Positions 44,036 to 53,832 are shown, numbered from the stretch's first letter. The stretch: 64,000 nucleotides of DNA from Leucothrix pacifica (GCF_003172875.1 NZ_QGKM01000075.1:1-64000); one strand, 5' to 3'. Program-made: numbers and translations. The notes: generated from the letters alone by a model not told the origin.

Positions 44036-44773
44036 TTATTCGTCGTCTGATTTCTTGTCTTTCAGTGTTTCAGGGTAAAGCTTTTTGCGAATTTTCTTCA
44101 GGCTGGTATGACGGATGTCTTTACCTTTTACCCGATAGATAACGAACTCACAAATATTGGTTGAGTGGTTTCCAATACGCTCAAAGGCACGCGCACACCA
44201 GATTACGCGCAGGGCATTTTTGATATTGCGGGTGTCATCCATCATGTGAGTGATTAATATGCGTGATAAGTCATCAAACTCACGGCTGACGCGGCGACTT
44301 TTCTTAGCAACGTCCATCGCTTGCTCATCGTCCATTCGTGCGAATGCATCCAGCGCCAGCTTCAACAGGCTATGCGCCAGTTCACCTAAGTGACGTAGTT
44401 GTGCGCTCATGCCTTGATTACTGACATGATTTCCCAGTTGTGACGCGTACAGACCAATCTGTTCTGCTTCATCACCGATACGCTCAAGATCAGTGGTGAT
44501 CTTGATGATACTCAGTAGCAAGCGAAGGTCGCCGGCAGCTGGTTGACGACGTGCAATAATACTTGCACATTCCTCGTCGATCTCAACTTCCAGCTCATTG
44601 ATATCAGCGTCTGATGAAGCTACGTGCTCACCCAGCTCTACATCACGCTCTAATACTGCCTGAAGTGCATTGCTAACTTGTTTTTCTACCAGTCCACCCA
44701 TTTCAAGGGCTTTACTGCGGATTTCTTCCAGTTCCTGATCATAGGACTGAAGAATATGATCTCCGTTTTCCAT
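44036..44773 (-). CDS. phoU: phosphate transport regulator PhoU
   Basis: 245-residue all-helical protein with two PhoU repeats. Opens SYDQELEEIRSKALEMGGLVEKQV; the metal-binding Glu/Asp patterns are in LERIGDEAEQIGLYASQL (about 92-109) and FERIGNHSTNICEFVIYRV (about 196-214). It links PstSCAB to PhoR and damps the regulon when phosphate is high. It is 14 bp after pstB. The length is normal. Confidence 0.95.
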   Translation of the reverse strand: MENGDHILQSYDQELEEIRSKALEMGGLVEKQVSNALQAVLERDVELGEHVASSDADINELEVEIDEECASIIARRQPAAGDLRLLLSIIKITTDLERIGDEAEQIGLYASQLGNHVSNQGMSAQLRHLGELAHSLLKLALDAFARMDDEQAMDVAKKSRRVSREFDDLSRILITHMMDDTRNIKNALRVIWCARAFERIGNHSTNICEFVIYRVKGKDIRHTSLKKIRKKLYPETLKDKKSDDE

Positions 44774-44787
44774 AATTATCCCGTGCC

Positions 44788-45633
44788 TTAGCCGAATCGG
44801 CCTGTAATATAATTTTCAGTTAATTGGTGCTCAGGGTTAGTGAAGACATCGTTGGTAGCATTCACTTCTACCAGTTTTCCTAAGTGGAAATAAGCGGTGC
44901 GTTGTGAAATACGTGCCGCCTGTTGCATGGAGTGAGTCACGATCGCAATGGTGTAGTTGTGACGTAACTCGTCCATCAGTTCTTCGATGATAGCCGTTGC
45001 TATCGGATCAAGTGCAGAAGTTGGTTCATCCATCAGGATAACTTCAGGGTCAACCGCGATGGTACGTGCAATACATAAACGCTGCTGCTGACCACCTGAT
45101 AGACCCGTACCCGGCTTTTGTAGATTGTCTTTAACTTCTTTAAACAAACCAGCTTTAGTTAAACTGGCTTCAACTAAATCATCCAGATCCGCTTTGTTGC
45201 TGACTAAACCGTGAAGGCGAGCACCGTAGGCGACGTTGTCGTAGATTGATTTAGGGAAGGGGTTTGGCTTTTGGAAAACCATACCAACACGCGCACGTAG
45301 CAGAACCGGGTCTTGTTTCTTGCTGTAGATGTCCTGACCATCCAGTGTCAATGAGCCGGATACACGGCAAATTTCAATAGTGTCATTCATGCGATTTAGC
45401 GCACGTAGGTAGGTTGATTTACCACAACCTGAAGGGCCGATCATGGCAATGATTTCGTTTTTACCGATGTCGAGATCCACACCAAATATTGCCTGTTTAT
45501 CACCGTAAAATACGTCACAGTCACGCGTGGCCATTTTGATATCTTCGGGCTTGTCGATAAACGGTTTTCCAACCGTATTTAGTATTTCGATGTCAAATTC
45601 ATCGCGGTTCTTATCAGCTATTTCAGTGCTCAT
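44788..45633 (-). CDS. pstB: phosphate ABC transporter ATP-binding protein PstB
   Basis: 281 residues from the ATG at 45631-45633 (a TTG 18 bp earlier is the only alternative). Walker [11 protein letters not shown] (about residues 65-74), signature [36 protein letters not shown] (residues about 170-205, containing Walker B), and H-loop in [11 protein letters not shown]. The C-terminal [18 protein letters not shown] is PstB-specific. It drives high-affinity phosphate import with PstA and PstC. Confidence 0.95.
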   Translation of the reverse strand: MSTEIADKNRDEFDIEILNTVGKPFIDKPEDIKMATRDCDVFYGDKQAIFGVDLDIGKNEIIAMIGPSGCGKSTYLRALNRMNDTIEICRVSGSLTLDGQDIYSKKQDPVLLRARVGMVFQKPNPFPKSIYDNVAYGARLHGLVSNKADLDDLVEASLTKAGLFKEVKDNLQKPGTGLSGGQQQRLCIARTIAVDPEVILMDEPTSALDPIATAIIEELMDELRHNYTIAIVTHSMQQAARISQRTAYFHLGKLVEVNATNDVFTNPEHQLTENYITGRFG

Positions 45634-45700
45634 TTCAGCATCGTCCTGCAAATTAGTGTGTAGTGTATGTCAGTGTACTATTCAATGTGTGGGGCTGGGG

Positions 45701-46981
45701 CTACCAGCGCTTCTCAAAACGCTTACGCAGCATGATTGCCACTAAGTTCATGGTAATCAGGAAAGCCAGTAATACTATAATTGCTGCTGATGTACGTTCT
45801 GTAAAGGCTCGCTCCGGACTGTCTGACCATAAGTAAATCTGTACAGGCATTACCGTTGACGGGTCTATAATGCTTTGCGGGATATCAGAAACGAAAGCAA
45901 TCATACCAATCATGAGTAGGGGAGCTGTTTCACCCAGCGCCTGCGCCATACCGATGATCGTTCCTGTCAGAATACCCGGCATGGCCATGGGTAAAACATG
46001 CTGAAATACGGTTTGCACTTTTGATGCACCTAGTCCTAAAGCAGCCTCGCGCATTGAGGGTGGAACCGCTTTAATCGCAGCACGACTCGCAATGATAATC
46101 GTCGGCAAGGTCATTAAGGTCAGCACCAAACCACCGACCAACGGAGTGGAGCGGGGCACGCCAAAGAAGTTGATGTAGACCGCCAAACCAAGCAGACCAA
46201 ATACAATTGATGGCACGGCTGCAAGGTTGTTGATGTTGATTTCGATCAGATCAACCCACTTGTTATTTTGTGGTGCAAACTCTTCCAGATAGGTAGCGGC
46301 AGCAACACCAATCGGGAATGCCAGACACATGGTGATCAGCATTGTGTAGAGCGATCCCATTAATGCACCGCGAATACCTGCTTGCTCTGGTTCACGGGAA
46401 TCAGCTTCCGTAAACAATACAGTATTGAAGCGTTTTTCAAGGCGATTTTCAGCGACTAGGGTATCGATCCATTCCAGCTGATAGTCTTTTATCCGGCGGT
46501 CACTCTCAGGTAAATTGCGGTCAATATTACCTTTCATGAAGACGTCTACATCATCTTTGGCAAGGAACCAATAGGAGCCAGACGTACCAATAAGATTTGG
46601 ATTCTCAACAACCATGTCGCGCAATTCATAAGCGGCTGATTTACTCACCAAATTGCTTAAGGCGCGCTTTTGTTTTCGATCCGTCACGCCAGGGAATTTC
46701 TCTCTGAGTGCGTTTCTGATGACCTTCGAATAGGAGGCGCTGTAAAGTTTGTCTTCAGGAGATTCTGCCGTTAAACCCAACACTTCACCATCAATGGTGA
46801 CATCCAGCTTCACATAGGTTTGCTGGAAGGCAGGGTAGCCTTTTCCAATAATGTCAGCTAACAGAATCACCAGAAACGCCAGGCTGATCAGGATTGATAT
46901 CAGACCATACAGGCGGAACCGCTTTTCTTTTGCGTACCGTTTTTGTAAACCGGCTTCTACAATTTGTGTGCTTTTATTCAT
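45701..46981 (-). CDS. pstA: phosphate ABC transporter permease PstA
   Basis: 426 residues, the long form with an extra N-terminal region (about 130 residues of soluble domain between the first helix LISILISLAFLVILLAD and the permease). EAA loop is in MREAALGLGASKVQTVFQHVLPMAMPGI. Helices follow to the C-terminus (AIIVLLAFLITMNLVAIML). It is 19 bp after pstC. Long PstA proteins occur in vibrios and related groups. Confidence 0.93.
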   Translation of the reverse strand: MNKSTQIVEAGLQKRYAKEKRFRLYGLISILISLAFLVILLADIIGKGYPAFQQTYVKLDVTIDGEVLGLTAESPEDKLYSASYSKVIRNALREKFPGVTDRKQKRALSNLVSKSAAYELRDMVVENPNLIGTSGSYWFLAKDDVDVFMKGNIDRNLPESDRRIKDYQLEWIDTLVAENRLEKRFNTVLFTEADSREPEQAGIRGALMGSLYTMLITMCLAFPIGVAAATYLEEFAPQNNKWVDLIEININNLAAVPSIVFGLLGLAVYINFFGVPRSTPLVGGLVLTLMTLPTIIIASRAAIKAVPPSMREAALGLGASKVQTVFQHVLPMAMPGILTGTIIGMAQALGETAPLLMIGMIAFVSDIPQSIIDPSTVMPVQIYLWSDSPERAFTERTSAAIIVLLAFLITMNLVAIMLRKRFEKRW

Positions 46982-47000
46982 AGCTAAGTTCTTCCGGTGC

Positions 47001-48392
47001 TTAGTCGTATTGTTCGCGATACTTGCGAATGACGTGTAGTGCGATAACGTTGAGGAGCAGTGTGATCAGGAATAAGCCCAGACCCAATGCAAATGCTGCC
47101 AGTGTTTTCGGGCTATCAAACTCTTGGTCACCCGTCAGCAGGGTAACGATTTGTACGGTGACGGTGGTAACTGCTTCCAATGGGTTGAATGTCAGGTTAG
47201 CGGATAATCCGGCAGCCATGACCACAATCATGGTTTCACCAATCGCACGCGAGGCTGCCAGCAGAACTCCACCAATGATGCCGGGTAATGCGGCTGGAAT
47301 AACCACTTGTTTGATCGTTTCAGATTTTGTTGCACCCATTCCAAAGGAACCGTCACGTAGTGATTGAGGGACGGCATTGATGACGTCATCAGAGAGTGAT
47401 GATACGAATGGGATAATCATGATGCCCATTACCAGGCCTGCCGCTAATGCACTTTCTGAGGCAACCGTTAAGCCTAAGGATTCACCAAGGTTTCGTATAA
47501 ATGGTGCTACTGTTAGTGCGGCGAAAAATCCGTAAACAACGGTCGGAATACCCGCCAGTATTTCCAGCGTAGGTTTAGCAAAAGAGCGGAATCTTGAGCT
47601 TGCGTATTCTGAAAGATAAATCGCAGACATCAAGCCCAGTGGAACCGCGATAATCAATGCGATGAGCGAGATCAACAATGTTCCAACGAATAATGGAACG
47701 GCACCGAAAGCGCCAGAGCTGCCGGCCTGATCTGCACGAATAGAGGTTTGCGGGCTCCACTTTGTACCAAATAAAAATTCTGTAATGGAGACTGACTTAA
47801 AAAATAATACCGATTCGAATATTACCGAGAAGACGATGCCCACAGTGGTCAGGATAGCAATTGACGCACAAAGAATCATCGCCCAACGAGCGATACTTTC
47901 TACTTTGTTACGCGCCTGAGTTTCAGGCTTGATATAGCGCCAGCCCAAGTATAAGCATACCAATGCAACGCCTAATACAACCACTGTCTTAGCGAGTAAA
48001 CTGATTGATCTGACACTCTCATAACGCTCTGCAGCGGCTATTTTTACCGGGTCAGTGAAGGAGTCGACCTGACCGCTTTGGACGGCATTTTTTACCTCAT
48101 TCAGTAATAATCCAAACGAGCTTTGACCTTCTTGCTGAAGCTCAGCAGGGAGTGACGAGAAAGTCAGGCTCGACACGATCTGGGTCTCAAATATTGTCCA
48201 AATGACTAAGATAGCGATTGCAGGAATGACTGTCCACAATGCGACCATGTAACCATAGTAAGAAGGAAGCGAGTGTAAATTACGACGCCCGTTACTTTTT
48301 GTTGTAGATACCGCTATCGCCCGCCCTTTGCCTATGAAGTAGCTGAAGACCAGCAATAGGAGCAAGGTAATAAGAATCGTATTTAAAGGCAT
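47001..48392 (-). CDS. pstC: phosphate ABC transporter permease PstC
   Basis: 463 residues, the long form. An N-terminal helix, an extra membrane segment (YGYMVALWTVIPAIAILVIW) and a soluble stretch precede the permease core; the EAA loop is SLRDGSFGMGATKSETIKQVVIPAALPGIIGG. It forms the inner-membrane channel with PstA. It is 210 bp after pstS with a terminator-like hairpin in between, so it is probably expressed below PstS. Confidence 0.93.
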   Translation of the reverse strand: MPLNTILITLLLLLVFSYFIGKGRAIAVSTTKSNGRRNLHSLPSYYGYMVALWTVIPAIAILVIWTIFETQIVSSLTFSSLPAELQQEGQSSFGLLLNEVKNAVQSGQVDSFTDPVKIAAAERYESVRSISLLAKTVVVLGVALVCLYLGWRYIKPETQARNKVESIARWAMILCASIAILTTVGIVFSVIFESVLFFKSVSITEFLFGTKWSPQTSIRADQAGSSGAFGAVPLFVGTLLISLIALIIAVPLGLMSAIYLSEYASSRFRSFAKPTLEILAGIPTVVYGFFAALTVAPFIRNLGESLGLTVASESALAAGLVMGIMIIPFVSSLSDDVINAVPQSLRDGSFGMGATKSETIKQVVIPAALPGIIGGVLLAASRAIGETMIVVMAAGLSANLTFNPLEAVTTVTVQIVTLLTGDQEFDSPKTLAAFALGLGLFLITLLLNVIALHVIRKYREQYD

Positions 48393-48542
48393 GCCAAACT
48401 CACTTTATCCGAATTGGTTGAGGATTATATACACTGTTAATTAGCATTTGAGATTTATTCGGGTCTGAGCCATCCAGAAATTATTTTTAGGGTTGTGACT
48501 TCTGAAGTTGACTCAGTCCGGAATAAACCCGTTTCACTAACT

Positions 48543-48583
48543 CAAAAACAAGCCCCAGACTTTAGTGACAAAGTCCGAGGCTG
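48543..48583 (-). terminator. hairpin between pstS and pstC
   Basis: On the minus strand AGCCTCGGACTTT and AAAGTCTGGGGCT pair (one mismatch/wobble) around GTCACT, followed by TTGTTTTTG. It lies 20 bp after the pstS stop and likely acts as an attenuating terminator, giving more PstS than PstCAB. Confidence 0.8.
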
Positions 48584-48602
48584 TTACGCGACAAGCAGTT
48601 GC

Positions 48603-49634
48603 TTACATTGACATTGGAGTCATGTTAGTTGCTGCTGCGCGGAATGATTCACGTTGCTCTTCAGAAAGTGGGATCAGACCTTTTTCAAGCAGGTAACCGT
48701 CTTCACCGAATGAATCCTCAGATACAAACTCAGTCAGGAATTCTTTGATACCAGGAATTTTACCGATGTGAGCCGCTTTTACGTAGAAGTATAGAGGGCG
48801 GGATACAGGGTAATCACCATCTGCAATGCTATCGAAGCTTAGTTCTGAACCATCGATGATTGAACCGTGGACTTTGTCAGAGTTTTGATCAAGAAAACTG
48901 AAGCCGAATACGCCTAGTGCGTTCGGATTTGCTTCCAGTTTTTGTACGATAAGATTGTCGTTCTCACCTGCTTCGATGAAGTGACCATCTTCGCGAACTT
49001 CGTGACAAGTTGCTTTGTAAAGGTTTTTATCAGTATCCTTCAGCGCTGCAATTGCAGGGAAAGCCTTGCAACCACCTTCCAGTGCCAGCTCAGCGAATGC
49101 GTCACGCGTGCCAGAGGTTGGAGGAGGACCTAGTACTTCGATCTTAATGTCTGGAAGTTCTGGATTAACATCTTTCCACGTCTTGTACGGGTTAAGCATT
49201 AACTCGCCTTCATACTTGCCCGGTACTGTCTTAGCTAGTGCAAGGAAGATATCTTTACGAGTGAGCGTCATCTGCTCTGCTTTTTTAGAGTTAGCAAAAG
49301 CGATCCCGTCAAAACCAACCTGGACTTCGATGATGTCTTTTACGCCGTTCTTCTGGCAAGTATCAAACTCGCTTTTCTTCATACGACGAGAAGCGTTAGT
49401 GATGTCTGGCGTGTCGATGCCTGTGCCAGAACAGAAAAGCTTAGCACCACCACCGGTTCCGGTTGATTCAATCTTTGGAGTCTTAAATTTAGTCTTGTTA
49501 CCAAATGTTTCAGCAACAACGGTAGTGAATGGGTAAACTGTTGAAGATCCAACAATTTCAATATAATCACGTGCAGAAGCGGCAGAAGCAGATACGACAA
49601 GCCCGGCAGCGATAAATAATGGTAACTTTTTCAT
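48603..49634 (-). CDS. pstS: phosphate-binding periplasmic protein PstS
   Basis: 343 residues with a signal peptide (MKKLPLFIAAGLVVSASAASA). Phosphate-loop residues: IVGSSTVYPFTT (about 27-38), STGTGGGAKLF (about 61-71), GSRDAF-like SGTRDAFAELAL, and the conserved Asp/Arg in DITNASRRMK. It captures phosphate for PstCAB. A Pho box lies 60-78 bp upstream, so it is part of the PhoB regulon. Confidence 0.95.
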   Translation of the reverse strand: MKKLPLFIAAGLVVSASAASARDYIEIVGSSTVYPFTTVVAETFGNKTKFKTPKIESTGTGGGAKLFCSGTGIDTPDITNASRRMKKSEFDTCQKNGVKDIIEVQVGFDGIAFANSKKAEQMTLTRKDIFLALAKTVPGKYEGELMLNPYKTWKDVNPELPDIKIEVLGPPPTSGTRDAFAELALEGGCKAFPAIAALKDTDKNLYKATCHEVREDGHFIEAGENDNLIVQKLEANPNALGVFGFSFLDQNSDKVHGSIIDGSELSFDSIADGDYPVSRPLYFYVKAAHIGKIPGIKEFLTEFVSEDSFGEDGYLLEKGLIPLSEEQRESFRAAATNMTPMSM

Positions 49635-49677
49635 TCCGTTTCTCTCTTAAACATTAGTGTGTAATTCGATGAGCGGA

Positions 49678-49683
49678 ACTATA
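49678..49683 (-). promoter_or_regulatory. -10 element of the pstS promoter
   Basis: TATAGT on the minus strand lies 10 bp downstream of the Pho box, the normal distance for PhoB-dependent promoters where the Pho box replaces the -35. The start codon of pstS is 43 bp further. Confidence 0.65.
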
Positions 49684-49693
49684 GTTGGGTTAT

Positions 49694-49712
49694 GTGACAG
49701 GTTTATGACAAG
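49694..49712 (-). promoter_or_regulatory. Pho box upstream of pstS
   Basis: Minus-strand CTTGTCATAAACCTGTCAC is an almost exact match to the PhoB binding consensus (CTGTCATAAA.CTGTCA.). It lies between the second phoB paralogue and pstS, so pstS has its own inducible promoter in addition to any read-through. Confidence 0.85.
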
Positions 49713-49728
49713 GTTTGAAATATTTAGC

Positions 49729-50424
49729 TTAGCGTGAAAGTTTGTATCCGCTGCCACGAATGGTTTGCAGTAGGTGCTCCATTGATTGCTTTTTGAGGAT
49801 TTTACGGAGTCTTAGAATGTGCACGTCCACCGTGCGCTCCTCGATAAATGTATTTTGCCCCCACACATGATCCAGTAACTGGGCGCGACTGAGAACTCTT
49901 TCCGGGTTTTGCATGAAATAGCGCAGCAGATTTAACTCGGTGGTGCCAATTGTTAAGTTATCTCCATTAATAGATAGCGTGTGAGTCGACAGATTTAACT
50001 CCAGAGGCTCGTAACGAATAATGTCATCTGAATTGAAGGCGTCACTTCTTCTCAGTAATGCTTTAATGCGTGCGTTGAGTGACTTTAGAGAGACGGGTTT
50101 GCTGACATAGTCATCTGCACCGGACTCTAAACCTTGAATCATATCTTGCTCTTCTGCTTTGGCAGTGAGCATGATGATGGGGATGTCGCGGGTGAAAGAC
50201 TCGTTACGCAGTTGTTTGATGAGCTGAGGGCCGCTGGAATCTGGTAGCATCCAGTCTATTAGAATCAGGTCAGGGCGTTGCTGGCTGATTTGTTCGTTCA
50301 TTTGGGCGGCGTTTTCAGCGTCGTGAACGGTATAGCCTTCGCGTTCCAAGGAGAAGCGGAGCATGTCGCGAATGGGGGCTTCGTCTTCTATGCAGAGGAT
50401 GTGTTTGGTATTTGAATAGAGCAT
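49729..50424 (-). CDS. second PhoB-like response regulator
   Basis: 231 residues, OmpR/PhoB family: receiver with phospho-acceptor Asp57 in LILIDWMLPD and a DNA-binding domain with VLSRAQLLDHVWGQNTFIEERTVDVHILRLRKIL, whose recognition helix is close to that of PhoB. It has no kinase partner beside it. The gene is 94 bp upstream of pstS on the same strand, with a Pho box between. It is clearly paralogous to the 43184-43873 PhoB but diverged. Whether it answers to PhoR or to another kinase is not visible. Confidence 0.88.
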   Translation of the reverse strand: MLYSNTKHILCIEDEAPIRDMLRFSLEREGYTVHDAENAAQMNEQISQQRPDLILIDWMLPDSSGPQLIKQLRNESFTRDIPIIMLTAKAEEQDMIQGLESGADDYVSKPVSLKSLNARIKALLRRSDAFNSDDIIRYEPLELNLSTHTLSINGDNLTIGTTELNLLRYFMQNPERVLSRAQLLDHVWGQNTFIEERTVDVHILRLRKILKKQSMEHLLQTIRGSGYKLSR

Positions 50425-50502
50425 ATAATTAGCCCATTTACAGATTGGGCGAGTACCATAAGGGTTTGTTTCTGAATTACATAATTTTATCCAATGATAA
50501 TA

Positions 50503-50979
50503 CTATTGTGTGCAGTTCTTGGGTATATATTTGGGGGCAAGGTTCGAGTCGGCAATACAAGACATCGTAAGAGCACCTCCAATATCCTCGAAAACAAAGC
50601 TCAACTTTTTCGTATTCACAGAGCCATTGACATTAGCCAGTGTAATAATGATGGATGCTTTTTTTGAGCCATCTTTGGTATATGTGAAAGAAGATTGATA
50701 TGGCGATATACTTAGAGAATTAATTAGTCCTTGCGTAATGCTTCCTGGTTGATTTATTCCATTCTCTCCAATACCTTCTTCTGGCATCTCACCTAACTCC
50801 ATATATCTGCTCATCATTCCTGACCTTCCGGCTGAAGCGGAGGTTTGTAGAGTTGAAAGAATGGATTTGGCTACATATGTTTGGTAAGCAGGTATCGCAA
50901 TGATGGTGAGTATACCTATAATAGCAACAGCTATTATAAGCTCAATGAGAGTGAAACCTGAATTATGATTGCTTTTCAT
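50503..50979 (-). CDS. type IV pilin, second copy
   Basis: 158 residues. The class III signal peptide ends at [32 protein letters not shown] (G at about 8, then FTLIE with Glu5 of the mature pilin). A C-terminal disulfide loop is implied by Cys in MSCIADSNLAPKY and PKNC. It is 100 bp downstream of the first pilin gene after a terminator, with its own likely promoter. The diverged globular part suggests a minor or alternative pilin. Confidence 0.88.
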   Translation of the reverse strand: MKSNHNSGFTLIELIIAVAIIGILTIIAIPAYQTYVAKSILSTLQTSASAGRSGMMSRYMELGEMPEEGIGENGINQPGSITQGLINSLSISPYQSSFTYTKDGSKKASIIITLANVNGSVNTKKLSFVFEDIGGALTMSCIADSNLAPKYIPKNCTQ

Positions 50980-51022
50980 AGTCTTACTGCTTCTTTTGCT
51001 GTTGCTAATTGTTTATCAACAT

Positions 51023-51050
51023 GAAAAGGCCCGAGCAGTTGCCCGAGCCT
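51023..51050 (-). terminator. terminator between the two pilin genes
   Basis: On the minus strand GGCTCGGGC and GCTCGGGCC pair over 9 bp with two G-U pairs around AACT, followed by UUUU. It lies 30 bp after the stop of the 51080 pilin gene and suits the abundant pilA message. Confidence 0.75.
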
Positions 51051-51079
51051 CTGTAACTATAAACTTTACAGTTTAATGT

Positions 51080-51568
51080 TTAGTCTTGGCACTGCTTTGG
51101 TAGATACTTGTTATCAAGGTTGGCACTAGGAGTACATGTGAATTTAAGCGCGTCACCATCATCGATGTATGCGAAAGCAATCGTTTCAGTATTAACGTTA
51201 CCGTTGATTCCAGCTAGCGTTACGGTACCTGTCAATACGTTGTTAGTACCAGTACCATCGCTACTTACTGTAAATGAAGTCACACTTCCTCCTGGTAAAC
51301 CACTATTTGCTGCTACACCATCGCCACCCATTACTGCGAACAAACCAGGAATGACAGTGGTAGAAGGGACTGGCATTGCCCCATTGTCAATGTAGTGTTG
51401 CCAAACTTCTGTCTTACCCGCTGCTGCCGAGGCTTGGATCGAGGTAATATTAGACTTAGCAACATACGTCTGGTAAGCCGGCAATGCGATTGATGCCAAA
51501 ATACCGATGATTGCTACTACGATCATTAATTCGATTAGTGTAAAACCTTGCTGGAGTTGTTTTTTCAT
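51080..51568 (-). CDS. pilA: major type IV pilin PilA/PilE
   Basis: 162 residues with a short leader MKKQLQQG cut before [31 protein letters not shown] (Glu5 present). The C-terminal disulfide region has Cys in [13 protein letters not shown] and PKQC. A sigma-54 promoter lies about 60 bp upstream, the usual mode of control of pilA by PilS/PilR. It builds the pilus fibre used in twitching and attachment. Confidence 0.92.
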   Translation of the reverse strand: MKKQLQQGFTLIELMIVVAIIGILASIALPAYQTYVAKSNITSIQASAAAGKTEVWQHYIDNGAMPVPSTTVIPGLFAVMGGDGVAANSGLPGGSVTSFTVSSDGTGTNNVLTGTVTLAGINGNVNTETIAFAYIDDGDALKFTCTPSANLDNKYLPKQCQD

Positions 51569-51630
51569 TTTTATATCTCTCTTATTATGTTGTTTTATTT
51601 AAGGGGTTAGTTTGTAACTGAAAAGGATAT

Positions 51631-51646
51631 TGCATTTGGCATGCCA
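51631..51646 (-). promoter_or_regulatory. sigma-54 promoter of pilA
   Basis: Minus-strand TGGCATGCCAAATGCA matches the -24/-12 pattern (TGGCACG-N4-TTGCA) with the GG and GC exactly 10 bp apart. The expected start is about 12 bp further, 50 bp before the ATG at 51568. The position and family context (PilR-regulated pilins) support it. Confidence 0.75.
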
Positions 51647-51857
51647 AACTTTAGCTGAATGAGTTTAAGTCTTTGTTATTAAATCGTTTTTATTTTTAGA
51701 CCTACCTTTCGTCATTACCAGAAAGTTGTCTTTTGTAGGTGGTTATCGTCACTTTCTGCCCTTGCCAGTGTCAGGTTGGGACAGCAAACAAACCGAAGTG
51801 ACAATTGTTACCCCGATTTATTGTCAATTCGGTTGATTAAATAGTTGCCCATGTGAT

Positions 51858-52670
51858 TTATCGGCGAGATTTTCCCTTACCGCCAAATTTTTTATTCCCG
51901 GCTTGGGATTTTTTAGGTGGGGTTGGTTCATCAAACGGCATGTCCACGCTCTTATAGATATTACGTAATGCTTTCACTTCCAGTTCTTCACTATAGCCTA
52001 GCCTTAAGTAGCGTGGCATGCTCACTGTGCCATAGCGCACGCGTGTTAACCGGCTAACCTTAAGTCCGGCGCTTTCCCATAGACGGCGAACCTCACGGTT
52101 GCGGCCTTCATGCAGCACCACGTGATACCATTGATTAATGCCTTCACCACCAGCAAAAGTGATCTTTTCAAACTTAGCTGGGCCGTCTTCCAGAATAACC
52201 CCTGCTTTAAGCGCTGCCAGAATCTCTTCTGTAACAATCCCCATCACCCGTACCGCATATTCGCGCTCGATTTGATAAGAGGGGTGCATCAGGCGATTTG
52301 CCAATTCACCATCAGTGGTAAACAGTAGTAGACCTTCGGTATTGATATCTAAGCGTCCGACCTGAATCCAGCGTCCACTGTGTGGCTTTGGCAGGTTTTG
52401 AAAGACAGTGGGCCGACCTTCGGGGTCATTACGCGTGCAAATCTCACCGACACGCTTGTGATAAATTAACACTTGCGGTTTAGACTGAAGGCGGGACTGA
52501 AGTCTTAAGCGTTGGCCTCGAAGCGATACCTGATCTGTTTCCTCAATAGCCTGTCCGGGAGTGGCCTTATGTCCATTCACCAGAATCACACCTTCTTCCA
52601 CCCAGCGTTCAATTTCTCGTCGGGAGCCGTAACCCGCGCGGGAGAGCATTTTCTGAATTCGTTCAGCCAT
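51858..52670 (-). CDS. rluB: 23S rRNA pseudouridine(2605) synthase RluB
   Basis: 270 residues. N-terminal S4 RNA-binding domain (about 1-60, ERIQKMLSRAGYGSRREIERWVEEGVILVNG), then the RsuA-type catalytic domain with GRLDINTEGLLLFTTDG (catalytic Asp in RLD) and EGRNREVRRLWESAGL. The basic tail (KKSQAGNKKFGGKGKSRR, abbreviated) is typical. It modifies U2605 of 23S rRNA. Confidence 0.93.
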   Translation of the reverse strand: MAERIQKMLSRAGYGSRREIERWVEEGVILVNGHKATPGQAIEETDQVSLRGQRLRLQSRLQSKPQVLIYHKRVGEICTRNDPEGRPTVFQNLPKPHSGRWIQVGRLDINTEGLLLFTTDGELANRLMHPSYQIEREYAVRVMGIVTEEILAALKAGVILEDGPAKFEKITFAGGEGINQWYHVVLHEGRNREVRRLWESAGLKVSRLTRVRYGTVSMPRYLRLGYSEELEVKALRNIYKSVDMPFDEPTPPKKSQAGNKKFGGKGKSRR

Positions 52671-52866
52671 GAGGATATATCCGTAAAAAAGTATCCTGCA
52701 TTATCCCACAGGGCGTGCTTTGTTATAAGGGTTTCTACAAGAAATATAAGCACAGGTAACGGTAAAACAATGACTTGAGTTTACCTGATGCAGGTGTTGA
52801 GCTATGAGTGATTGAATAGTCCCTCAGCGTTTGTTAATTTCCTCTTTATTTATCAGGTTAATTGTC

Positions 52867-53832
52867 ATGTCCACAAAGAATGAGAAAAACAAATCAGAAT
52901 CCAAACAGTCTCAAAAAAGCCCTGAAGTAAAATTAAATAAGCAGGAGGTTCAAAAGTTACTGGTCGGCTTAACCGATGCTAAGAAAGTCATGGATGGCTC
53001 AATTAGTATGTCTGGTAAAGATCTGCTAAAAATCACCAATGCCAATGGCCAGTATCCCTATGCTGAAAAAATGAAACTGGCCGAGTATGAGCGAGAGAAG
53101 TACCTGCTGCAGATTGAGCTGTTAAAAGTACAGAAGTGGGCAAAGCTAAAAGGCAAGAAGATCGTCATGTTGTTTGAGGGACGTGATGCGGCAGGTAAAG
53201 GAGGTACGATTAAGCGCTTTACCGAACACCTGAACCCTCGTATTGCCAGAGTAGTTGCCTTGGAAAAACCCAGTGAGCGAGAGTTGGGAGAGTGGTATTT
53301 CCAGCGCTATATCCGTCACTTACCGTCGTCGGGTGAGATTTTGATGTTTGACCGTTCCTGGTATAACCGGGCAGGTGTTGAGAAGGTGATGGGCTTTTGT
53401 TCTGACCGGGACCATCTGGAATTTATGCGTCAGGCTCCGGTGTTTGAGCGCATGCTGGTAAATTCAGATACTATTTTATTCAAATTCTGGTTTTCAGTGA
53501 CGCGTCAGGAGCAGTTAAGACGTTTTAGTTCGCGCAAACATGACCCGTTGAAACAATGGAAGCTGAGCCCGATTGATATCGAATCACTGGACCGTTGGGA
53601 TGATTACACCGCAGCTCGTCAATCCATGTTTTTTAATACGGATACGGCAGATGCCCCTTGGACGGTGGTGAAGTCTGACGATAAAAAACGAGCTCGTATC
53701 AGTTGTATGCGTTATTTTCTGGATCAGTTAGATTATGACGATAAAGATACCTCAGTAGTCTATCGTCCTGATGAGCTAATTGTTGGTCCGGTATCCAAGC
53801 TCTATAACAACGAGCCGACCGGCAACGGCTAA
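52867..53832 (+). CDS. ppk2: polyphosphate kinase 2 (PPK2)
   Basis: 321 residues from the ATG at 52867. Walker A is EGRDAAGKGGTIKRF, Walker B FDRSWYNRAGVEKV, and the lid region has RFSSRKHDPLKQWKLSP. This is the single-domain PPK2 type (class I) that moves phosphate between polyphosphate and nucleotides. It ends with a strong terminator that lies against the next gene. In the window it complements the pst-pho operon as a polyphosphate handling gene. Confidence 0.93.
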   Translation: MSTKNEKNKSESKQSQKSPEVKLNKQEVQKLLVGLTDAKKVMDGSISMSGKDLLKITNANGQYPYAEKMKLAEYEREKYLLQIELLKVQKWAKLKGKKIVMLFEGRDAAGKGGTIKRFTEHLNPRIARVVALEKPSERELGEWYFQRYIRHLPSSGEILMFDRSWYNRAGVEKVMGFCSDRDHLEFMRQAPVFERMLVNSDTILFKFWFSVTRQEQLRRFSSRKHDPLKQWKLSPIDIESLDRWDDYTAARQSMFFNTDTADAPWTVVKSDDKKRARISCMRYFLDQLDYDDKDTSVVYRPDELIVGPVSKLYNNEPTGNG

